A stretch of 22,753 nt of DNA from contig CATWDJ010000031.1 of the NCBI GenBank assembly GCA_958349535.1, forward strand, positions 1 through 22,753. The letters are read 5' to 3'. Positions 1-7,219 of the stretch are shown in pieces (position 1 is the stretch's first letter; every line of letters starts with the position of its first letter). The DNA comes from Maccoyibacter sp900556645. GTDB taxonomy: Bacteria > Bacillota > Clostridia > Lachnospirales > Lachnospiraceae. Under the pieces are notes generated by a model. The model was given only the letters and a program-made list of their open reading frames with translations, had not been told where the DNA came from and made no database searches. The position numbers were made by a program, and so were the translations under genes.

Positions 1-19
1 CCCCTCAAAGATTGAGGGG
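1..19. other. Hairpin at left edge
   Basis: CCCCTC and GAGGGG form a six-pair stem around a seven-base loop at the very start of the window. No T-run follows directly, so it is not a complete intrinsic terminator by itself. It probably belongs to the 3' end of a gene lying to the left. Confidence 0.45.
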
Positions 20-31
20 CAGGGGAGCTGA

Positions 32-60
32 AGTGTCGAAGACACTATTTTTATTTATTT
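32..60 (+). terminator. Probable terminator upstream of spoIIAA
   Basis: AGTGTC and GACACT (32-37 and 41-46) pair around a three-base loop and are followed by a T-rich run at 48-60. The stem is short, so it may be a weak terminator for the gene on the left. The spoIIAA ribosome binding site starts right after it, so the spoIIA promoter is either before this window or transcription reads through. Confidence 0.45.
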
Positions 61-71
61 AGGAGGAAAAA

Positions 72-410
72 ATGATATTTCAATATGAATTAAAAGACAA
101 TAGTCTGCGGGTAATGCTTCCCAAAGAATTGGATCATCACAGTTCCATCGATATCCGTACGCAGACAGATATGTTGCTGAAAACCTATCAGGTAAAAAAT
201 CTAATCTTTGATTTTAGTCAGACAGAATTTATGGACAGTTCAGGAATCGGAATGGTAATCGGACGTTGCAGAAACATGGAATTTTCAGGTGGTGAAGTAA
301 CGGCAGAGCATATGAATGAAAGAATCCAGAAGATTTTTCTGCTGTCAGGACTGCACAAACTTATCAAGGTAAAGGAAGGAGGGGATGAGACATGGACAGA
401 AACGAAATGA
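72..410 (+). CDS. spoIIAA: Anti-sigma-F factor antagonist SpoIIAA
   Basis: This is a 112-residue STAS-domain protein that frees sigma-F by binding its inhibitor SpoIIAB in the forespore. The phosphorylation motif is visible as MDSSGIG near residues 54-60. Ser57 matches the regulatory serine that SpoIIAB phosphorylates and SpoIIE dephosphorylates in Bacillus subtilis (Ser58 there). Length is normal for the family. The start has an AGGAGG ribosome binding site at 61-66. The 3' end overlaps spoIIAB by 19 bases, consistent with coupled translation of partners that work in fixed stoichiometry. Identification rests on both the motif and the intact three-gene order. Confidence 0.96.
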   Translation: MIFQYELKDNSLRVMLPKELDHHSSIDIRTQTDMLLKTYQVKNLIFDFSQTEFMDSSGIGMVIGRCRNMEFSGGEVTAEHMNERIQKIFLLSGLHKLIKVKEGGDETWTETK

Positions 411-820
411 AACTTACTTTTTCGGCACGTTCCGTCAATGAAAGCTTTGCCAGAATTACAATAGCAGCATTCTTAGCTCCTTTGAACCCCAGCGTGGAGG
501 AACTTTCGGATATCAAAACAGCGGTGGCAGAGGCGGTCACCAATGCTTTGATTCACGGATATGAAGAGAATCCACAAAAAGAAATAGAGATGCATTGTAT
601 GACCGCAGGGCAAAAAGTACATATTGAAATCATCGACCGTGGCAAGGGAATCGAAGACATTGAAAAGGCAAGGGAACCCTTCTATACCACCAGACCGGAA
701 TGGGAAAATGCAGGGATGGGAATTTCTATCATGGAGGCATTTATGGATGCTGTGTCCATAGAGTCTCATAGGGATTTGGGAACTAAGATAATTATGGAAA
801 AAGAGATAGGAACGGTGTAG
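392..820 (+). CDS. spoIIAB: Anti-sigma-F factor / serine kinase SpoIIAB
   Basis: This 142-residue GHKL-fold protein kinase holds sigma-F inactive in the predivisional and mother cells and phosphorylates SpoIIAA. The ATP-binding boxes are visible: the N-box EAVTNALIHGY, the G1 box DRGKGIED and the G2 box GMGISIM. Length is as expected. The start at 392 follows a GGAGG sequence near 376-381; an in-frame ATG at 407 is a weaker alternative. It overlaps spoIIAA at its 5' end, and spoIIAC begins two bases after its stop codon, so the three genes are one transcript. Confidence 0.96.
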   Translation: MDRNEMKLTFSARSVNESFARITIAAFLAPLNPSVEELSDIKTAVAEAVTNALIHGYEENPQKEIEMHCMTAGQKVHIEIIDRGKGIEDIEKAREPFYTTRPEWENAGMGISIMEAFMDAVSIESHRDLGTKIIMEKEIGTV

Positions 821-821
821 G

Positions 822-1583
822 ATGATTCAATTTGAGGAATTGCTTGCCAGAGCACATACAGGAGATGAAGAGGCAAGAGAAACCTTGATTTTGGAAAACA
901 GACCGCTGGTTTATGCTGTTGCAAAAAGATTCGAGCATCGTGGTTATGAGAAGGACGAGCTGTTTCAAATCGGAATGATTGGGTTGATGAAAGCCATCGA
1001 CCGGTTTGATATGCAGTATGGAGTGGCTTTTTCCACCTATGCGGTACCCCTGATTATCGGAGAATTAAAGAGATTTTTTCGGGATAATTCTATGATGCGG
1101 GTTTCCAGAGGTTTGAAGGAACAGGGATACCACATTGCACAGGCACGGGAAATCATTGAACAGGAAAAAGGCAGGGATGCCACTTTAGAAGAGCTGTCGG
1201 CAGCCACCGGATTGGGAACGGAGGAAATTATTCTGGCATTGGAGGCAAACCGGGAGGTATCCTCTTTGTCCCAACGTGTATATGAAAAGGACGGGAGTGA
1301 GATTTCGCTGGAAGAACAGCTTTCCGCCAAAGGCGGAGCCGTTCCCGCGGGAGGCAGCCAATGGGGGCAGGAAGACTATGAGAAGGAATTTGTTGTCAAC
1401 AAGCTGTTGGTGGAGCAGCTTTTAGGAGAACTGGAAGAAAAGGAACGGAAGCTTTTGAGGCTGCGGTATTTTCAGGAAAAGACTCAGGCACAAACCGCAG
1501 AAGAATTGGGGGTCAGTCAGGTTCAGGTATCCAGAATGGAAAAAAAGATATTGATGGGACTTCGGCGGAAGGTGGAACGTTAA
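822..1583 (+). CDS. spoIIAC: RNA polymerase sigma-F factor (SpoIIAC)
   Basis: This 253-residue sigma-70-family factor directs the early forespore programme. Region 2 is seen around residues 40-90 (DELFQIGMIGLMKAIDRFD, then the FSTYAVPLIIGELKRFFRD segment that contacts the -10 element). Region 3 follows, and a C-terminal region 4 helix-turn-helix lies at KTQAQTAEELGVSQVQVSRM. The gene begins two bases after the spoIIAB stop, with TAGGA as a weak ribosome binding site, which suggests coupling. Being third after spoIIAA and spoIIAB separates it from the related sigma-G. No spoVA genes follow, unlike the order in Bacillus. Confidence 0.96.
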   Translation: MIQFEELLARAHTGDEEARETLILENRPLVYAVAKRFEHRGYEKDELFQIGMIGLMKAIDRFDMQYGVAFSTYAVPLIIGELKRFFRDNSMMRVSRGLKEQGYHIAQAREIIEQEKGRDATLEELSAATGLGTEEIILALEANREVSSLSQRVYEKDGSEISLEEQLSAKGGAVPAGGSQWGQEDYEKEFVVNKLLVEQLLGELEEKERKLLRLRYFQEKTQAQTAEELGVSQVQVSRMEKKILMGLRRKVER

Positions 1584-1596
1584 ATATGGAAATAAA

Positions 1597-1614
1597 ATGA
1601 AGGAAATCCTTCAT
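1597..1614. repeat. Inverted repeat after spoIIAC
   Basis: ATGAAGGA and TCCTTCAT form a perfect inverted repeat with two central bases, 13 bases past the spoIIAC stop. No T-run follows, so it is more likely a 3' end-stabilising hairpin than a terminator. Confidence 0.4.
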
Positions 1615-1712
1615 ACAAAATGGAAGATATGGGATAAACATGTAATTATTAGAAAATATATGGAAGAATCAGATAGTTGTTAAAAAGGGGAATATTCCTA
1701 CAGAAAAAAGTG

Positions 1713-1756
1713 AACCGGTTGGATATAGGTGTAACCTATAACTAGCTGGTTTTTTT
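1713..1756 (+). terminator. Terminator of the spoIIA operon
   Basis: An outer stem (1713-1721 with 1743-1751, including wobble pairs) encloses a perfect seven-pair inner stem TATAGGT/ACCTATA around GTA. A run of seven T residues follows at 1750-1756. It ends the spoIIA transcript about 130 bases after the spoIIAC stop. The stretch 1584-1854 holds otherwise only the small inverted repeat and the metY promoter; I see no riboswitch or T-box core in it. Confidence 0.8.
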
Positions 1757-1762
1757 CTATAT

Positions 1763-1791
1763 TAGACAGGAAAAAATTACCGTGCTATTAT
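1763..1791 (+). promoter_or_regulatory. Predicted sigma-A promoter of metY
   Basis: TAGACA (1763-1768) and TATTAT (1786-1791) are separated by 17 bases, one mismatch each from consensus. It lies between the spoIIA terminator and metY, so metY appears to be transcribed independently. Confidence 0.6.
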
Positions 1792-1854
1792 ATCCTTGCA
1801 AACAGATAGGAATTACATGAAAATATAAAATAAAGAAAAGAGAGGTAAAGGATT

Positions 1855-3162
1855 ATGAGTAAAAAAACATATGCAGAGAGAAATTTAAAATTTGAGACTT
1901 TACAGTTACATGTGGGACAGGAACAGCCGGATTCGGTGACAGATGCAAGAGCCGTACCAATTTATCAGACATCTTCCTATGTATTCCGCAATAGTGAGCA
2001 TGCCGCAGCCAGATTTGGACTCAGCGATGCGGGAAATATCTACGGAAGACTGACCAATCCGACGGAGGATGTGTTTGAACAGAGAATCGCAGCTTTGGAA
2101 GGTGGTGTAGCAGCCTTGGCAGTGGCTTCGGGAGCAGCAGCCATCTCCTATACACTTCAGAATCTGGCACATGCCGGAGATCACATCGTAGCAGCAAAGA
2201 ATATCTATGGCGGAACCTATAACCTGTTGGCACATACATTACCGGAATACGGAATTACAGCTACTTTTGTAGACCCATTTAATTATGAAGAAGTAGAAGC
2301 AGCCATCAAAGAGAATACAAAGGCAATCCACATTGAAACATTGGGCAATCCCAATTCTGATGTAGTAGATATTGAGAAATTAGCAAATATTGCCCATGCA
2401 CATAAGATTCCTTTAGTGGTTGACAACACTTTTGCAACCCCGTATCTGGTACGCCCGATTGAATACGGTGCAGATATCGTAGTTCACTCTGCAACCAAGT
2501 TTATCGGCGGTCACGGAACTACCATCGGCGGCGTTATCGTAGACAGCGGAAAATTTGACTGGGAGGCAAGCGGAAAATTTCCGTCATTGACAGAGCCGAA
2601 TCCGAGCTATCACGGAATCAGCTTTACCAAAGCGGTAGGAGCCGCAGCCTTTGTGACAAAAATCCGTGCAATTCTGCTGCGTGACACCGGAGCAACCCTT
2701 TCCCCATTCCATGCATTTATTTTCTTACAGGGATTGGAGACTCTGTCTTTAAGAGTGGAGCGTCACGTGGAGAATGCCTTAAAGGTCGTAGAATATCTGG
2801 AGAATCATCCGCAGGTAGAAAAGGTAAATCATCCGGCGGTATCTACCGATAAAGAGCAGCAGGAACTGTACAAAAAATACTTCCCGAAGGGCGGCGGTTC
2901 TATCTTTACCTTTGAAATTAAGGGAGATGCCGAGAAGGCAAAAGAGTTTATTGACAATCTGGAGTTATTCTCCCTGCTTGCAAATGTGGCAGATGTAAAA
3001 TCCTTAGTCATCCATCCGGCATCCACCACCCATTCTCAGTTAAATGAAGAGGAGCTGTTAGATCAGGGTATCAAGCCGAATACCATCCGTCTGTCCATCG
3101 GTACAGAAAATATTGATGATATTATCGAAGATTTAGAGGAAGCTTTCAAAGCAGTCTCATAA
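1855..3162 (+). CDS. metY: O-acetylhomoserine sulfhydrylase (Cys/Met PLP enzyme)
   Basis: This 435-residue PLP enzyme of the Cys/Met metabolism family most likely joins sulfide to O-acetyl-L-homoserine to make homocysteine, a direct sulfhydrylation route to methionine in the cytoplasm. The PLP lysine is Lys215 in HSATKFIGGHG, and GNPNSDVVDIEKLANIAH precedes the cofactor aspartate segment VVDNTFATPYL. The 'TNPT' and 'RLTNPTEDVFEQR' segments are typical, and the length favours MetY over the shorter cystathionine synthases/lyases. The start is preceded by AGAGAGG. It is a monocistronic unit with its own promoter. A related sulfhydrylase specificity, such as O-acetylserine, cannot be excluded from sequence alone. 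Confidence 0.92.
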   Translation: MSKKTYAERNLKFETLQLHVGQEQPDSVTDARAVPIYQTSSYVFRNSEHAAARFGLSDAGNIYGRLTNPTEDVFEQRIAALEGGVAALAVASGAAAISYTLQNLAHAGDHIVAAKNIYGGTYNLLAHTLPEYGITATFVDPFNYEEVEAAIKENTKAIHIETLGNPNSDVVDIEKLANIAHAHKIPLVVDNTFATPYLVRPIEYGADIVVHSATKFIGGHGTTIGGVIVDSGKFDWEASGKFPSLTEPNPSYHGISFTKAVGAAAFVTKIRAILLRDTGATLSPFHAFIFLQGLETLSLRVERHVENALKVVEYLENHPQVEKVNHPAVSTDKEQQELYKKYFPKGGGSIFTFEIKGDAEKAKEFIDNLELFSLLANVADVKSLVIHPASTTHSQLNEEELLDQGIKPNTIRLSIGTENIDDIIEDLEEAFKAVS

Positions 3163-3216
3163 ACTGGCATGGTCAAAAAATGAAAAACTGGAACTTTCAA
3201 AAAGACAGAGGTGCGT

Positions 3217-3222
3217 TATAAT
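3217..3222 (+). promoter_or_regulatory. -10 box of the pdxST promoter
   Basis: A perfect TATAAT lies 48 bases before the pdxS start. The -35 region is poor (TTTCAA at 3195-3200, 16 bases upstream), so the promoter may need an activator or be weak. No MocR-type PdxR gene is adjacent. Confidence 0.45.
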
Positions 3223-3270
3223 AGCTGTACACTTAAAACATATTAAAAAAGTAGGAGATGAAAGGCTATC

Positions 3271-4146
3271 ATGAACGAAAACAGATATGAATTAAACAAA
3301 GAACTGGCACAAATGTTAAAAGGCGGTGTCATCATGGATGTCACCACACCGGAGCAGGCGAGAATTGCTCAGGAGGCAGGAGCCTGTGCAGTTATGGCAC
3401 TGGAGCGGATTCCGGCGGACATTCGTGCCGCAGGGGGAGTGTCCAGAATGAGTGACCCGAAGATGATTAAGGGCATTCAGGAGGCGGTAACCATTCCGGT
3501 TATGGCAAAATGCAGAATCGGACATTTTGCAGAGGCACAGATATTGGAGGCCATTGAGATTGATTATATTGACGAGAGTGAAGTGCTTTCCCCGGCAGAT
3601 GATGTATTTCATATTGATAAGACCAAGTTTCGGGTACCTTTTGTCTGCGGAGCGAAGGATTTAGGAGAGGCATTGCGAAGAATCAACGAGGGAGCTTCCA
3701 TGATTCGTACCAAAGGAGAACCGGGAACCGGAGATGTGGTTCAGGCGGTACGCCATATGCGGAAGATGAATCAGGAAATTGCACGGATTGGCTCCATGCG
3801 GGAAGATGAACTGTTTCAGGCAGCCAAGGAGCTGCAGGTGCCTTATGAACTGGTGCAGTACGTCCATGACAATAAGAGATTACCGGTGGTAAACTTTGCG
3901 GCAGGCGGTGTGGCTACTCCGGCAGATGCGGCATTGATGATGCAGTTGGGTGCGGAAGGCGTGTTCGTAGGTTCTGGAATCTTTAAGTCAGGAAATCCGA
4001 AGAAACGGGCAGAGGCAATCGTGAAAGCGGTAACTAACTATCAGGATGCAAAGCTGCTGGCAGAATTGTCTGAGGATTTGGGAGAAGCCATGGTGGGAAT
4101 TAATGAGCAGGAGATTGAGCTGCTGATGGCGGAAAGGGGCAAATAA
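3271..4146 (+). CDS. pdxS: PLP synthase lyase subunit PdxS
   Basis: This 291-residue (beta/alpha)8-barrel subunit builds pyridoxal 5'-phosphate from ribose 5-phosphate, glyceraldehyde 3-phosphate and ammonia. Catalytic residues align with Bacillus subtilis PdxS: Asp23, Lys80 in VMAKCRIGH and Lys148 in RTKGEPGTGDVV. The C-terminal NFAAGGVATPADAALMMQLGAEGVFVGSGIFKS phosphate-binding part is intact. The ribosome binding site is GGAGATGAAAGG. The stop is three bases before pdxT, so the two subunits of the complex are made together. B6 made here would serve the neighbouring PLP enzyme MetY among many others, though adjacency alone proves no link. Confidence 0.97.
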   Translation: MNENRYELNKELAQMLKGGVIMDVTTPEQARIAQEAGACAVMALERIPADIRAAGGVSRMSDPKMIKGIQEAVTIPVMAKCRIGHFAEAQILEAIEIDYIDESEVLSPADDVFHIDKTKFRVPFVCGAKDLGEALRRINEGASMIRTKGEPGTGDVVQAVRHMRKMNQEIARIGSMREDELFQAAKELQVPYELVQYVHDNKRLPVVNFAAGGVATPADAALMMQLGAEGVFVGSGIFKSGNPKKRAEAIVKAVTNYQDAKLLAELSEDLGEAMVGINEQEIELLMAERGK

Positions 4147-4149
4147 CAG

Positions 4150-4746
4150 ATGAGAATAGGAATTCTTGCGGTGCAGGGAGCCTTTGCGGAGCATGAAAAG
4201 ATGCTGACCTCTCTGGGAGCCGATTGCTTTGAAATACGGCAGAAAAAAGATTTGGAACAGGATTTTGACGGACTGGTACTTCCGGGAGGAGAAAGCACCG
4301 TTATGGGAAAACTGCTCAGAGAACTGGATTTGTTTGAGGCTCTGAAACAGAAAATACAGGAAGGCTGTCCGGTGCTGGGGACCTGTGCGGGATTGATTCT
4401 TCTGGCAGAAAAACTGTCCAATGATAAGCAGGTCTATTTTGGAACCCTGCCGGTAACGGTAAAGAGAAATGCCTACGGAAGGCAGTTAGGTAGCTTTTTG
4501 GCAGAGGAAGAGATGAAAGGAATCGGAAAAATCCCCATGACTTTTATCCGGGCACCATACATAGAAGAAGCTAGAGAGGATGTGGAAGTTCTGGCAAAGG
4601 TGGAGGGGCGGATCGTAGGAGTCCGTTACCAAAATCAGATTGGAATTTCTTTTCATCCAGAGGTAACAAATAATACGGAAGTACACAACTATTTTTTGAA
4701 AATCTGTCAGGAAACGAAACAGAGTGATAAACTTTGGGTTGCCTGA
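4150..4746 (+). CDS. pdxT: PLP synthase glutaminase subunit PdxT
   Basis: This 198-residue class I glutamine amidotransferase supplies ammonia to PdxS. The oxyanion segment PGGESTVMGKLL, the nucleophile Cys79 in LGTCAGLI, and His169 with Glu171 in SFHPEV make a complete catalytic triad. It sits three bases after pdxS. There is no clear strong ribosome binding site beyond GGGGCAAATAACAG inside the pdxS end, so translational coupling is likely. Length is normal for the family. Confidence 0.97.
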   Translation: MRIGILAVQGAFAEHEKMLTSLGADCFEIRQKKDLEQDFDGLVLPGGESTVMGKLLRELDLFEALKQKIQEGCPVLGTCAGLILLAEKLSNDKQVYFGTLPVTVKRNAYGRQLGSFLAEEEMKGIGKIPMTFIRAPYIEEAREDVEVLAKVEGRIVGVRYQNQIGISFHPEVTNNTEVHNYFLKICQETKQSDKLWVA

Positions 4747-4769
4747 TGAATAGAATAAGGTAAGAAAGA

Positions 4770-4812
4770 AGGACCGTAAATATATTGTAATATAGCTGCG
4801 GTTCTAATTATT
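4770..4812 (+). terminator. Terminator after pdxST
   Basis: AGGACCG (4770-4776) pairs with CGGTTCT (4799-4805), with an A/T-rich inner stem ATATATT/AATATA, followed by a moderately T-rich tail. The tail is interrupted by A residues, so termination strength is uncertain. Confidence 0.55.
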
Positions 4813-4852
4813 TATTTGTGAAAATGTGGGCTGGTCCACTTTGTTCTGTAAA

Positions 4853-4870
4853 TAGTTGACAATGCAACTA
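4853..4870. promoter_or_regulatory. Palindromic MarR-type operator on the -35 box
   Basis: TAGTTG-N6-CAACTA is an 18-base perfect inverted repeat in which the promoter -35 TTGACA is embedded. Size and placement fit a MarR dimer site blocking RNA polymerase. The likely ligand of the site is the MarR protein encoded just downstream, so autorepression of the regulator and pump is inferred. Confidence 0.6.
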
Positions 4871-4884
4871 ATTTAGGGTATAAC
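4856..4884 (+). promoter_or_regulatory. Promoter of the marR-MATE operon
   Basis: TTGACA (4856-4861), 17 bases, then TATAAC (4879-4884): near-perfect sigma-A consensus, placed 45 bases before the MarR gene. A second TATAAT at 4886-4891 has no suitably spaced -35. Confidence 0.75.
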
Positions 4885-4928
4885 GTATAATTGTAATAAA
4901 AGAAAATAATGGAAATGAGGAAAATGAT

Positions 4929-5348
4929 ATGCAGAACAATCCGGGAAGATTGCTTTCCATCCTGTATCGGAAAGCACAGGTTTATTGGACCCAGTCTTTA
5001 AAGGAATATCATATTACTTCAGCGGAATATCCCATTCTTTTGCGGTTGTACGCCAGAGAGGGAGTGACTCAGGAGGAGATTGTGGCAGAGCTGGAGATGG
5101 ACAAATCCGCTATTGCAAGAGCATTACAATCCTTGATAAACAAGGGTTTCGTGGAAAAACAGAAGGATGAACAGGACCGACGTTGTAACCGAATCTACCT
5201 CACAGAGAAAGGCCATGGGGTGCGGCAGGTGATAGAGGAAGCGAAACAAAAATGGAATGAAATTCTAATGAAAAATATGACGGAGGAAGAACAAAGAGAA
5301 ATGATTCGTCTCTTGGGGCAATCTGTCAAAAATTTGAAAAGAGAGTGA
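4929..5348 (+). CDS. MarR family transcriptional regulator
   Basis: This 139-residue winged helix-turn-helix repressor has a dimerising N-terminal helix and the recognition segment VTQEEIVAELEMDKSAIARALQSLINKGFVEK, followed by the wing DEQDRRCNRIYLTEKG that is diagnostic of MarR. Length is typical. The start at 4929 is preceded by GAGGAAA; an ATG four bases earlier is out of frame. It lies four bases before a MATE pump gene, and a palindrome covers their shared promoter. The natural picture is a repressor released by a small toxic compound that the pump exports; the compound is unknown. Confidence 0.9.
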   Translation: MQNNPGRLLSILYRKAQVYWTQSLKEYHITSAEYPILLRLYAREGVTQEEIVAELEMDKSAIARALQSLINKGFVEKQKDEQDRRCNRIYLTEKGHGVRQVIEEAKQKWNEILMKNMTEEEQREMIRLLGQSVKNLKRE

Positions 5349-5352
5349 GAAA

Positions 5353-6729
5353 ATGATGAGTGAAGAGATAAGAAAGAACCCTTTGGGGGAGGAGAGTACC
5401 CATAAATTACTTCGGCAGTTTGCGATTCCCAGCATTGTTGCCATGCTGGTCAGTTCCTTATACAACATCGTGGATCAGTTTTTTATAGGAAGAAGTGTGG
5501 GAGAACTGGGAAATGCAGCAACCAATATTTCTTTTCCCCTGTCTATCTCCTGTGTGGCAATCGCCCTGCTTTTTGGAATTGGAGGGGCTTCGGCATTTAA
5601 CATTGCATCGGGAAGAGGAGAGAAGGAAAAGGCAGTATTTTATCTGGGAAATGCGGCAGCCATGCTGGTCATCTGTGGCTTGGTGTTAGGCGTGGTAACA
5701 GAACTTTTTCTGGAACCCATGCTGCGTTTTTTTGGTTCGCCGGAGGATGTTTTGGGATATGCCAAGGAGTATACCAGAATAATTGCATTGGGATTTCCAC
5801 TGTTGATTCTCACCACCGGAGGCGGTCATTTGATTCGTGCAGACGGCAGACCAAAGGTTGCCATGGTTTGCAATCTGGTAGGAGCTGTTATCAACACCGG
5901 TCTGGATGCTCTTTTTGTATTTAAGTTAGATTGGGGAATGAAGGGAGCTGCAGCAGCCACAGTTATTGGACAGGTCATCTCGGGAATACTTGTAATCTGG
6001 TATCTTAGTCATTGCCAGACTGTAACGCTCAAAAGAGAACATCTTTTGCCTAAGGCAAAAAATGTGGGAAGAATCATGTCCTTGGGAACAGCCCCTTGCA
6101 GCAATCAGTTTGCAATGATGATTGTGCAGATTGTAATGAATAAATCGTTGAAGTACTATGGTTCCCTGTCTGTCTATGGGGAAGCAATTCCCATTGCCTG
6201 TGCGGGAATCATCACAAAAGTAAATCAGGTGTTTATGTCCTTTATTATCGGAATTTCCCAAGGACTTCAGCCTATTGTAAGCTTCAACTATGGAGCAAAA
6301 AAATACGGACGTGTGAAAGAGGCATATCTGCGGGCAATTACCTATGGTTTTGGCTTGGCATTGATTGCATTTTTACTGTTCCAGTTTGCACCGCGGCAGA
6401 TTATATCTATTTTTGGCGACGGTTCCAAAGAATATTATCAGTTTGCCATACGGTATTTTCATGTGTACTTATTCTTTACATTTTTGAATTTTTTACAGCC
6501 GATTTCCTCTAACTTTTTTACAGCTATCGGAAAGCCAAAAGGCGGTGTATTCCTGTCTTTGACAAGACAGATTATCTTTTTGCTGCCGTTGCTGTTAGTG
6601 TTTCCGTATTTCATGGGAATTGACGGTATCATGTATGCAGGTCCGGTGGCAGATTTTATGGCAGCAGTAGTGACAGGAATCATGATTACAAGAGAATTGA
6701 CCCGTCCTTGTTATCGGTGGCAAAACTAG
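5353..6729 (+). CDS. MATE family multidrug efflux transporter
   Basis: This 458-residue integral membrane protein of the MATE family exports cationic or amphipathic compounds using a sodium or proton gradient. The sequence starts with the classic 'LLRQFAIPSIVAMLVSSLYNIVDQFFIGRSVG' first helices. It shows two homologous halves with about 12 hydrophobic segments, and the second-half signature IIGISQGLQPIVSFNYGAKKYGRVKEAY. It overlaps no gene, starting four bases after the marR stop (two consecutive ATGs at 5353 and 5356). Co-transcription with marR implies substrate-induced expression. Substrate and coupling ion cannot be read from sequence. Confidence 0.93.
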   Translation: MMSEEIRKNPLGEESTHKLLRQFAIPSIVAMLVSSLYNIVDQFFIGRSVGELGNAATNISFPLSISCVAIALLFGIGGASAFNIASGRGEKEKAVFYLGNAAAMLVICGLVLGVVTELFLEPMLRFFGSPEDVLGYAKEYTRIIALGFPLLILTTGGGHLIRADGRPKVAMVCNLVGAVINTGLDALFVFKLDWGMKGAAAATVIGQVISGILVIWYLSHCQTVTLKREHLLPKAKNVGRIMSLGTAPCSNQFAMMIVQIVMNKSLKYYGSLSVYGEAIPIACAGIITKVNQVFMSFIIGISQGLQPIVSFNYGAKKYGRVKEAYLRAITYGFGLALIAFLLFQFAPRQIISIFGDGSKEYYQFAIRYFHVYLFFTFLNFLQPISSNFFTAIGKPKGGVFLSLTRQIIFLLPLLLVFPYFMGIDGIMYAGPVADFMAAVVTGIMITRELTRPCYRWQN

Positions 6730-6771
6730 GAGTATTCCATCATTTTTTATGTGTTTCATAAGAACATTTTC

Positions 6772-6800
6772 TTGATGGGATACCTGTTTTATAGTAAAAT
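6772..6800 (+). promoter_or_regulatory. Predicted promoter before the 121-residue protein
   Basis: TTGATG (6772-6777), 17 bases, TAAAAT (6795-6800). It lies 40 bases before the ATG at 6841. No terminator is evident between the MATE gene and this site. Confidence 0.5.
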
Positions 6801-6840
6801 TATTTTATCAAGAATCAAACATAAGAAAAGAGGGAATGCG

Positions 6841-7206
6841 ATGAAAAGATTTTCCTGTGCAGGTCCATTTTATGATTTGCCGTTTTCGTTTGTGATAAAA
6901 ACAGATGCCAGTGGAAATAATGTTCAGGAGGAAAAAATGGTGTACCCAACCCTGAGTTATACAGTTGGCGGCACGGTTCCAAATGTCTTTTATGATTCCA
7001 TCACTTTCGCAAATGTTGAAGGTGCGGATAAACAGGTATATGATACGACTTATAATTGTTTTGCTTTTGGAACAGGTGGTTCTGTATTTTGTACCAGAGA
7101 TTCCATGAGATTAGATACTGTGGATAGCAAAAATGTTATGGTTGATCCAAGTTCGGATGAAGTAAACAAACTTTTCGAAAAAGAAGTTACGGCGAGATAT
7201 AAATAA
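6841..7206 (+). CDS. Unrecognised 121-residue protein
   Basis: I do not recognise this family. The ATG at 6841 follows GAGGG and a promoter, and this start is preferred over an in-frame non-ATG extension at 6751, which would begin before the promoter. The protein has no signal peptide or membrane span. It appears beta-rich, with alternating aromatic and hydrophobic residues, several Gly-Gly pairs, three cysteines and an acidic helical C-terminus (DEVNKLFEKEV). The next gene, galM, starts 13 bases after the stop, so the two are probably co-transcribed. That suggests a carbohydrate-related role, but nothing in the sequence shows it directly. Confidence 0.7.
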   Translation: MKRFSCAGPFYDLPFSFVIKTDASGNNVQEEKMVYPTLSYTVGGTVPNVFYDSITFANVEGADKQVYDTTYNCFAFGTGGSVFCTRDSMRLDTVDSKNVMVDPSSDEVNKLFEKEVTARYK

Positions 7207-7219
7207 GATTAATTCAAAA

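Noticed and set aside
1584..1854. S-box, T-box or other riboswitch ahead of metY
   Set aside because: The hairpin with a T-run lies before the metY promoter, so it ends the spoIIA transcript rather than acting in the metY leader; no conserved riboswitch core is visible.
3171..3177. GGTCAAA heptad as a CtsR heat-shock site before pdxS
   Set aside because: Only a single copy is present, without the second heptad three bases away, and the downstream genes are not stress genes.
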